This document shows, piece by piece, positions 7,162 through 12,452 of a stretch of 12,452 nt of DNA. The position numbers were made by a program, and so were the translations under genes. The notes below the pieces were generated by a model that had not been told where the DNA came from, made no database searches, and saw nothing but the letters and a program-made list of their open reading frames with translations. Source of the stretch: an uncultured Clostridium sp. (GTDB lineage Bacteria > Bacillota > Clostridia > Lachnospirales > Lachnospiraceae). Each line of letters starts with the position of its first letter. The stretch's first letter is position 1. The stretch covers positions 1 to 12,452 of the forward strand of contig USJW01000135.1 of assembly GCA_900555045.1 (NCBI GenBank), written 5' to 3'.

Positions 7162-8349
7162 TTACAGCCCGTACTCCTCTGCAACCTTCCTGAACGCGGG
7201 CAGGGAGCGCTCGATCTGTCCGTAGGATACACAGTAGGAAATGCGAACGTATCCGGGGCACGCGAACGAGCTGCCCGGCACTACCAGTACATTATGCTTC
7301 TTGCAAACCTCGCAGAACTTCTTCTCGTCCGGCTCCGGGGATTTCACAAACAGGTAGAATGCGCCCTGGGGCTTTATGCAGGAGAAGCCCATGTCCTTGA
7401 GGCCGTTGTACAGAAGATTCCGGTTGCGGTCGTAGGCCTCCAGGTTCACCTGCTCGTCGATGCAGCGCATGATCACCCGCTGCATGAGGGAGGGCGCGTT
7501 GACACAGCCCATCACACGGTTGGCGATGGTGGCCGCGTTGAACACCTCGGCGCTGTCCGTAAGCTCATCCGGGATCACCAGGTAGCCGATCCGCTCCCCG
7601 GGAAGGGATAAGGATTTGCTGTAGGAGTAGCAGACTACCGTGTTGTCGTAAAACTTCGTCACATAGGGCACCTCAACGCCGTCGTAGGCCAGCTCCCTGT
7701 AGGGCTCGTCGGAGATCAGCACGATATCGGTGCCGTACTCCTTCTCCTTGGCGCGCAGGATGTCCGCCATCCTGGTGAGCGTATCGGCGGAGTACACAAC
7801 TCCCGTTGGATTATTGGGGGTGTTGATGATCACGCCCTTGGTCTTGGGGGTAATCTTTTTCTCAAACTCGTCCAGGTTGGGCTGGAAGGTCTCCGTGTCG
7901 GGGGAGATCACCACCAGACAGCCGTCGTAGTTGCGCACGTAGGAGCCGTACTCCACAAAGTAGGGCGCGAAGGTGATCACCTCATCACCGGGGTTTAAGA
8001 TGGTCTTTAAGATGATGTTTAAGCCGCTGGCCGCGCCCACCGTCATCAGAATGTTGCTCATCGCAAACTTTGTCCCGAAGCGGCGGTTTAAGGATTCCGC
8101 CACCGTGGTGCGCACGTCCTCGTAGCCGGAGTTGCTCATGTAGCCGTGGACAAAGGTGGACTCCTCCTCATCCACTATATCTTTAATGGCCTGGTTCACA
8201 GCCGCAGGCGCGGGCACATTGGGGTTTCCGAGGCTGAAGTCATAGACGTTCTCCGCCCCGTAAATCGCGGCCAGACGCTTGCCCTCCTCGAACATTGCCC
8301 GGATAGCCGAGTTGTTGTTTACCAGTGGTTTCATTTTTTCCGATATCAT
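7162..8349 (-). CDS. Pyridoxal phosphate-dependent aminotransferase, aspartate aminotransferase-like (class I)
   Basis: A 395-residue cytoplasmic PLP enzyme that probably exchanges amino groups between aspartate and 2-oxoglutarate or similar pairs. Motifs seen: SLGNPNVPAP (39-48) at the substrate mouth, NTPNNPTG (176-183) with Asn180, SDEPYREL (213-220) with Asp214 and Tyr217, Lys245 in SYSKSLSLPGERIGY as the PLP lysine, and Arg369 in YVRISYC for the substrate carboxylate. The exact amino-acid preference cannot be set from sequence. The start at 8349 has AGGAGAGG about 8 bases upstream. It is the first gene after a consensus promoter and has a roughly 90-base leader with a 5' hairpin. hisC follows 30 bp on, so the two transaminases are likely co-expressed. 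Confidence 0.9.
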   Translation of the reverse strand: MISEKMKPLVNNNSAIRAMFEEGKRLAAIYGAENVYDFSLGNPNVPAPAAVNQAIKDIVDEEESTFVHGYMSNSGYEDVRTTVAESLNRRFGTKFAMSNILMTVGAASGLNIILKTILNPGDEVITFAPYFVEYGSYVRNYDGCLVVISPDTETFQPNLDEFEKKITPKTKGVIINTPNNPTGVVYSADTLTRMADILRAKEKEYGTDIVLISDEPYRELAYDGVEVPYVTKFYDNTVVCYSYSKSLSLPGERIGYLVIPDELTDSAEVFNAATIANRVMGCVNAPSLMQRVIMRCIDEQVNLEAYDRNRNLLYNGLKDMGFSCIKPQGAFYLFVKSPEPDEKKFCEVCKKHNVLVVPGSSFACPGYVRISYCVSYGQIERSLPAFRKVAEEYGL

Positions 8350-8406
8350 AATCCGATCCTCTCCTTTATCTCCAGCTTGAGCGGCGGCTTTCCCGCGCTC
8401 CGGTCA

Positions 8407-8436
8407 AAGGCGGCTTTCGGTCATCCTGCCCGCCTT
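8407..8436 (-). other. Hairpin at the 5' end of the aminotransferase leader
   Basis: AAGGCGG and CCGCCTT (8430-8436 and 8407-8413) form a perfect 7-bp stem with a 16-base loop, beginning only a few bases after the predicted transcription start near 8438-8439. The motif GAAAGCCGCC also occurs twice in this leader. A 5'-terminal stem commonly protects mRNA from decay. I find no T-box, riboswitch core or leader peptide with histidine codons. Confidence 0.4.
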
Positions 8437-8445
8437 GTTGATATG

Positions 8446-8474
8446 ATTGTAGCTTTCCTTGGGCGGAATGTCAA
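8446..8474 (-). promoter_or_regulatory. Sigma-A promoter for the aminotransferase-hisC operon
   Basis: On the minus strand TTGACA (8469-8474), a 17-base spacer and TACAAT (8446-8451) give a promoter one mismatch from consensus. It lies 13 bp beyond the terminator of the upstream ABC operon. An inverted repeat TGTCA-N10-TGACA overlaps the -35 box and could be an operator, but the arms are only 5 bp long. Confidence 0.88.
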
Positions 8475-8487
8475 TTATTATCCTGAC

Positions 8488-8524
8488 AAAAATAGGAACC
8501 CCTTCCATGTGCGAAAGGGGTTCC
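8488..8524 (-). terminator. Intrinsic terminator of the GntR-ABC operon
   Basis: About 14 bases after the permease stop codon, GGAACCCCTT pairs with AAGGGGTTCC around a short loop (8495-8524) and is followed on the minus strand by TATTTTTG (8488-8494). This is a textbook GC-containing stem plus T-run. It separates the ABC operon from the aminotransferase promoter just downstream. Confidence 0.88.
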
Positions 8525-8537
8525 CGTACAAACCTCG

Positions 8538-10991
8538 TCAGTCCGCCATCACGGGGCGCTCGACGACCGCATGGCTTTGCTCGTATTGAAGCGAATCTGT
8601 GTCCTCCGCCTCTGAAGCGCTGTACTCGTAAAGCGGCGTCCCCTCAAACAGCTTTAAAATCTCCGGTGTAATTTTGTCCGCCTGCAGGTATCCGCCAAAA
8701 CCTCTGTCCCGCTCCGCCATCTGCCTGGTCTCCCCCATCAGATAGAAGGAGCTCTCCCCCGGGCACAGGCCGTTCAGATGAAGGTGATCCTCCTCCACGA
8801 AGGCCGACATTAAAAGTTTTATACTCTCCGGATTCTCAAACACAAGGGTTCTGCTCGCTCCGGATTTCGGGTACATTTTCTTCAGCTCCTCGTCCTCCAG
8901 GGCATTTAAATTCCGGTCTCTCATAAAGCTGGCCATGTCGATGGTCACCGATGTGATCGTGTCGTCCGGCACAAGACCTCCTTTGGCGATGCCCTGGGCC
9001 TCAAGCGCCTTTAAGGTGCGCTCAAAGGAGGGATACACCGGCCACTTCTGGCTCACATCTCCGTCGAAGCTGTAGCTGTCGTAGTACTGCATGCTGCCCC
9101 TGCGCACGCCCCGGTCGCCCTTGTACAGCTGATCCGCGTAGGCAGATTCCCGGCGGGTCACAAACCGCACCGTCCCGATGGGATTCTCGCTCAGGCGCTG
9201 GTCCACGGTCAAGTCCAGAAGGTCCGCCTGGTAAGCGGCCAGGATCGCTCCTGCGCCCTCCCCTGCGGGGACCACCGCCTGTTCCCCGCGCTCCGCAAAG
9301 CTTACGCGGGCCAAATCCTCCGGCTTAAGGTCCAGCACGCCGAAGTAGATACCCTCCTTGTACATATCCTCGCCGTAGACGGCCTTGTAGCTGTCCATCA
9401 CCTCCGAGAGGGGGATGCTGTAAATCCGGTACACCTTGCGCCCGCCTTTCAGCGTGTAGGCCACGGAGACCTGGGTCATAAAGTGCTCCCCGTGGGATTC
9501 GTCCGAATCGCCGTCGTACCCGACGATGAAGGAGGCGGCCGCATTTGTTGACATATGATCCGTGTAGCCGTGCAGGCGCTTCTCGCGGCTGACCCTTGCC
9601 CGGTCACGCCCCTCCCCGGCGATGGCCAGAACCGGCTCGATCTGCGTAAGCTTCATGTGCTCGGGGATGACCTCCATCTCCTCCTGGTAAACCGTGCGGT
9701 ACTGTCCGTCCTCTCTCTGCTCGAGCTCTCTAAAGTTTACCCAGCCGTCGTCCATCCCGACCTCCAGGGCCACACTCTCCACCTTTCCCGGATTCGGAAG
9801 GTAGGAGTCGTAGCCGAGCCAGTCAAACCGGAACATGAACATGACAAGGAGCACTAAGACCAGACACCCGGCCAGCTGCAGCTTGTGGGCGAACAGCTTC
9901 TTAAAGTCAAAGTGGTAGATGATCTCCACCACACAGTGGGAAATCACACAGCTCATCACAGCCCCGAACACGAGCCACAGGATCGTGCTCTGGAGCATCC
10001 AGAAGAACATGCCCCCCGCCAGGCCGAAGGCGAACACCAGGAGAACCCGGATGGGCATCATGCTCCGCTTAAAGGCCATGGCCCGGCCCGCCGCCTCGGA
10101 GGGGCGCTTGCGGTACAATTCCAGCGCCAGAAGCGTCAGGGCGATGGCGGTGAACAGTATGATTATAAGTGTCGGCACGTGGCTCTTTAACGCATTGGTG
10201 CCTCCCCAGCTGAGGGCCATGATATAGGTGATGACGGGGGAGGTCCACCTCAAACCGAACATGAAGGGCGACCCCTCTCCGCTCATGAAATACGGGTGCA
10301 CAGTGTCAAAAAATGTGCTGAAGTAGCCCATGATCAGGGATACCATGCCCGGGATGTAGAAAAAGAACACGCCGCTTCCCAGGATGCCCACCAGCATATT
10401 TCCGGTCATGATCATGGCGATGGCCACCACCGCGTACATGAGCAGGAAGAACAGCAGGTTGAGTCCCCATCCCATGAGGGCCGCCCCGAGGACTCCGGTA
10501 AATCCGACCCCGTAGGCGCAGCTCACCGCCATCTCAAACAGCAGGTTTAACAGGTAGGCGAGCGCCACGATGAGAAATCCGCCCGTGTACTGCACAGAGA
10601 ACAACAGCTCCCTGCGCACCGGGATGCTGTGGTAAAAGTCCACCTTGCGGCGGTTGTGCAGGTACGAGAAGCTGGAGACGCCGATCACCAGCGCCGCGAC
10701 GATGATCAAAAATGCGACCAGCCCGTTCCCGAAGGAAACCGACTCCAGCACGATCTGTGTCTTGATCTCCAAAATTCTTGCCGCGCGCTCCGCCTCCGGC
10801 ATATCCTGCGCGAATATGAGGGGCTGATAGTTGTTGTAGCGCCAGAAATCCGTCTTGATGGCGTTTTCCATGGTGAGCGCCAGGTGAATGGGAAGTGAAA
10901 AGAAAAATCCCAGGACCGCCAGCGCAATTGCCCAGGCCCTCCGCTTTAAATTCTCCCGAAGAAGCTTAAAATATAAGCTTTTTGATGTCAT
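8538..10991 (-). CDS. Large ABC transporter permease with a C-terminal soluble domain (DUF6449-like)
   Basis: An 817-residue membrane subunit paired with the ATPase encoded just upstream. About nine hydrophobic segments are visible: 19-40, 89-110, 133-156, 166-196, 198-222, 270-292, 312-331, 335-358 and 371-388. The block LHNRRKVDFYHSIPVRRELLF (111-131) is typical of Firmicutes ABC-2-like permeases with GntR-linked ATPases. Residues about 390-817 form one long hydrophilic region containing YTLKGGRKVYRIYSIP, recalling DUF6449; that name is from memory. With nine segments and a basic N-terminus this region would lie outside the membrane, but the segment count is uncertain. The start at 10991 is chosen because GGAGG sits 9 bases upstream; an earlier in-frame ATG at 11012 lacks such a site. 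The gene overlaps the ATPase gene by 26 bp. The cargo is unknown; the regulator type suggests envelope stress or antibiotic response. Confidence 0.88.
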   Translation of the reverse strand: MTSKSLYFKLLRENLKRRAWAIALAVLGFFFSLPIHLALTMENAIKTDFWRYNNYQPLIFAQDMPEAERAARILEIKTQIVLESVSFGNGLVAFLIIVAALVIGVSSFSYLHNRRKVDFYHSIPVRRELLFSVQYTGGFLIVALAYLLNLLFEMAVSCAYGVGFTGVLGAALMGWGLNLLFFLLMYAVVAIAMIMTGNMLVGILGSGVFFFYIPGMVSLIMGYFSTFFDTVHPYFMSGEGSPFMFGLRWTSPVITYIMALSWGGTNALKSHVPTLIIILFTAIALTLLALELYRKRPSEAAGRAMAFKRSMMPIRVLLVFAFGLAGGMFFWMLQSTILWLVFGAVMSCVISHCVVEIIYHFDFKKLFAHKLQLAGCLVLVLLVMFMFRFDWLGYDSYLPNPGKVESVALEVGMDDGWVNFRELEQREDGQYRTVYQEEMEVIPEHMKLTQIEPVLAIAGEGRDRARVSREKRLHGYTDHMSTNAAASFIVGYDGDSDESHGEHFMTQVSVAYTLKGGRKVYRIYSIPLSEVMDSYKAVYGEDMYKEGIYFGVLDLKPEDLARVSFAERGEQAVVPAGEGAGAILAAYQADLLDLTVDQRLSENPIGTVRFVTRRESAYADQLYKGDRGVRRGSMQYYDSYSFDGDVSQKWPVYPSFERTLKALEAQGIAKGGLVPDDTITSVTIDMASFMRDRNLNALEDEELKKMYPKSGASRTLVFENPESIKLLMSAFVEEDHLHLNGLCPGESSFYLMGETRQMAERDRGFGGYLQADKITPEILKLFEGTPLYEYSASEAEDTDSLQYEQSHAVVERPVMAD

Positions 10992-11865
10992 AACCGGCCA
11001 CCTCCGTTTCACTGATAAAGATTTCCTCCAACGACAGGGGGATGCACTCGAAAAATACCGGATCGTACGTTGCCATGATGGCCTCCACCTCTTCCCGGGT
11101 CCCGCGGACCACCAGAGTGTAAAGGCTTCCCCTCTGCTCCACGTTCAGTTTGTCCAGGGCGATTAAGTCCTCCGCGCCCATGCCTGGCTGAAGCACGCAC
11201 TGCAGCTTGTGGATGTTTAACTTCATGTCGTCCAAATCCCTGGAGAGCAGGATTCCGCCCTTGTGCAAAAGGCCCACGTGGTCGCAGATATCCTCCAGCT
11301 CCCGAAGGTTGTGGGAGGCGATGATGGGGGTTAAATTCCGGTCCGCCATGTCGGCGGCGAACAGGCTCTTCACCGCCTGGCGCATCACCGGGTCCAGGCC
11401 GTCAAAGGTCTCGTCGCAGAACAGGTAATCCGTCCCCGCGCAGACGCCGCAGATCACGGACACCTGCTTTTTCATTCCCTTGGAGAAGGTGTTGATCTTG
11501 CGCTTCTCGTTCAACCCGAAGCTGTCCATCAGCTTGTGAAACCGCGCCTCGTCGAACCGGGGGTAAATTTTCCGGTAGTAGCTTAGCATCTCCCCGGGGG
11601 TGGCGTTGTTAAAAAAGAACTGCTCATCCGATATATAGAAGAAGCGCCGTTTGGCCTCCGTGTTCTCGAACACCTCGTGCCCGTCGATGGTCACATGGCC
11701 CTCCTCCGGCTTCAGGACGCCGCTCATCAGACGCAGGAACGTGGACTTGCCCGCGCCGTTGGTCCCGATTAGGCCGAACACGCAGCCGTCCTTAATGGTG
11801 GCATTTATGTGGTCCACCGCCACTATGTCGTCAAAGCGTTTTGTCAGATTCACCGCTTCAATCAT
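10966..11865 (-). CDS. ABC transporter ATP-binding protein (CcmA/YtrB type)
   Basis: A 299-residue ATPase that powers the adjacent permease. Motifs in order: Walker A GTNGAGKST (34-42), a Q-loop region ISDEQFFFNNATPGEML (78-94) where an acidic pair stands near the usual Gln, signature FSKGMKKQ (127-134) in place of LSGGQ, Walker B YLFCDETFDGLDP (147-159) with catalytic Glu152, and H-loop His185 (ASHNLREL). Thr153 replaces the common Pro after the catalytic Glu. The FSKGMKKQ signature and degenerate Q-loop are normal for GntR-linked cassettes, so the enzyme should be active. About 90 C-terminal residues form an accessory domain. The start at 11865 has AGGGG 8 bases upstream and overlaps the regulator gene by 8 bp, so translation is coupled. 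Confidence 0.94.
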   Translation of the reverse strand: MIEAVNLTKRFDDIVAVDHINATIKDGCVFGLIGTNGAGKSTFLRLMSGVLKPEEGHVTIDGHEVFENTEAKRRFFYISDEQFFFNNATPGEMLSYYRKIYPRFDEARFHKLMDSFGLNEKRKINTFSKGMKKQVSVICGVCAGTDYLFCDETFDGLDPVMRQAVKSLFAADMADRNLTPIIASHNLRELEDICDHVGLLHKGGILLSRDLDDMKLNIHKLQCVLQPGMGAEDLIALDKLNVEQRGSLYTLVVRGTREEVEAIMATYDPVFFECIPLSLEEIFISETEVAGYDIKKLIF

Positions 11866-12259
11866 CGCTCATTCCCCTCTCTTTCCCCGGTTCCCCGGGT
11901 TTCTCCATCACATTTCGCACGCGCTCCACCACTGTGTTGCACGGAATTCCCAGCTGCCTGGCCTCACAGACCAGGCCGTCGAAGGATTTCTCCCACTCCT
12001 TGATCCGCCCGTTTTTCATCCGGCTGGAATCCGCCACAAAGCTTCCCTTGCCCTTGATGGAGTAGATATACCCCTGGCGCTCCAGCTCCGCGTAAGCCCG
12101 CTGTATGGTGTTCGGATTGATGGACAGATCTGTCGCCAGGCTGCGCACGGAGGGCATCTTGTCATCCTGCTTTAGCACGCCCTTGAACATCAGATCCTGA
12201 AACCGCTCGATCACCTGCTCATACAGCGGACGCCTGTCCCTGTAATCCAATGTAATCAT
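11858..12259 (-). CDS. GntR family transcriptional regulator, short YtrA type
   Basis: A 133-residue DNA-binding repressor. Residues 9-78 make a GntR winged helix-turn-helix (PLYEQVIERF, then PSVRSLATDLSINPNTIQRAYAELERQGYIYSIKGKGSFV, with the recognition helix near 49-58 and the wing ending at SFV). The short helical tail (about 84-120) is the dimer arm of the YtrA subfamily, which lacks a ligand-binding domain. Members usually repress their own ABC operon. The start at 12259 has GGAGGGAGG about 6 bases upstream; the frame stays open to 12379 but that extension is not protein-like and covers the operator. It is the first gene of the cassette and overlaps the ATPase gene by 8 bp. Confidence 0.92.
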   Translation of the reverse strand: MITLDYRDRRPLYEQVIERFQDLMFKGVLKQDDKMPSVRSLATDLSINPNTIQRAYAELERQGYIYSIKGKGSFVADSSRMKNGRIKEWEKSFDGLVCEARQLGIPCNTVVERVRNVMEKPGEPGKERGMSDD

Positions 12260-12284
12260 CTTTGACCTCCCTCCTGCTTTTCGT

Positions 12285-12307
12285 CCGGCCCCCGTATCGT
12301 CGGCCGG
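12285..12307 (-). other. Leader hairpin ahead of the GntR gene
   Basis: CCGGCC and GGCCGG form a perfect 6-bp GC stem with an 11-base loop, 10 bases upstream of the Shine-Dalgarno region. There is no T-run. It may affect translation or mRNA stability; function is not shown by the sequence. Confidence 0.3.
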
Positions 12308-12315
12308 CGTTCCAT

Positions 12316-12338
12316 CTGTACTAATCTTATTAATACAG
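12316..12338 (-). promoter_or_regulatory. Probable YtrA-type operator upstream of the GntR-ABC operon
   Basis: A 23-base imperfect palindrome on the minus strand has arms CTGTATTAA and TTAGTACAG, matching at 8 of 9 positions around a 5-base centre. Written as CTGTA-N13-TACAG it has the same arm core (TGTA/TACA) and the same 13-base spacing that I recall for the B. subtilis YtrA operator (AGTGTA-N13-TACACT). A weak promoter, TTTCCA (12369-12374), 17 bp, TAAGAT (12346-12351), would start transcription right at its edge, so bound repressor would block initiation. The promoter is only a guess (4 of 6 matches in each box). Confidence 0.65.
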
Positions 12339-12452
12339 TTGTTGTATCTTACGATATCATAGGGAGGATGGAAATACAAGGAAGATTTTCTTACAATTTC
12401 CTTTATTGGAACGATAATGGTTCAGACGGCGGGAAAATTGGCGCGGGGAGCA

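Noticed and set aside
6460..7611. Long plus-strand open frame of 383 codons opposite hisC and the aminotransferase gene
   Set aside because: It lies antisense to two well-defined enzyme genes; its translation is rich in His, Arg and Val without domain character, and it has no convincing ribosome site. It is a by-product of GC-rich codon use.
12260..12379. Forty-residue N-terminal extension of the GntR protein
   Set aside because: It would cover the operator and leader hairpin, is not protein-like, and the ATG at 12259 has a very strong Shine-Dalgarno.
12381..12452. Possible promoter or divergent gene at the right edge
   Set aside because: The AT-rich stretch has no hexamer pair with good spacing and no open frame with a ribosome site reaches the edge; nothing can be supported.

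Overview
The window is ordinary chromosomal DNA from a fairly GC-rich, spore-forming member of the Clostridia. A Lachnospiraceae or Enterocloster-like gut bacterium is the best guess, based on protein style: a YtvI-type sporulation membrane protein, an L,D-transpeptidase with PG_binding_4 domains, a DUF523 protein and a short GntR-ABC cassette. Shine-Dalgarno sequences are strong and purine-rich and the promoters are sigma-A-like. There is no rRNA, tRNA, CRISPR array, phage gene or insertion sequence. All ten genes read on the minus strand, so transcription runs from the right end of the window to the left.

Right block (about 12400 to 8488): a three-gene cassette made of a short GntR-family repressor of the YtrA type, an ABC ATPase and a very large ABC permease. 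The genes overlap one another (8 bp and 26 bp). Upstream lies an inverted repeat, CTGTA-N13-TACAG, with the arm spacing reported for the YtrA operator of Bacillus subtilis, which suggests autoregulation. A good intrinsic terminator closes the block just after the permease.

Middle block (8474 to 585): only 13 bp past that terminator sits a near-perfect sigma-A promoter (TTGACA, 17 bp, TACAAT). Seven closely spaced genes follow: an aspartate-type aminotransferase, hisC, a YtvI/AI-2E-family membrane protein, a MATE exporter, a DUF523 (TudS-like) protein, a membrane-anchored L,D-transpeptidase with a long Pro/Gly-rich tail, and a family 6 (hypoxanthine) DNA glycosylase. Gaps are 0 to 48 bp and contain no clear terminator, so this may be one long operon of mixed function: amino acid metabolism, membrane transport, cell wall and DNA repair.

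Left edge (529 to 1): a perfect-consensus promoter (TTGACA, 17 bp, TATAAT) drives a Lys/Ala/Pro-rich, histone H1-like protein whose 3' end lies outside the window.

I see no convincing new defence or mobile system. The items most worth checking are the YtrA-like operator with its big-ectodomain ABC permease, the TudS-like cysteine set in the DUF523 protein, and the strongly promoted histone-like gene.
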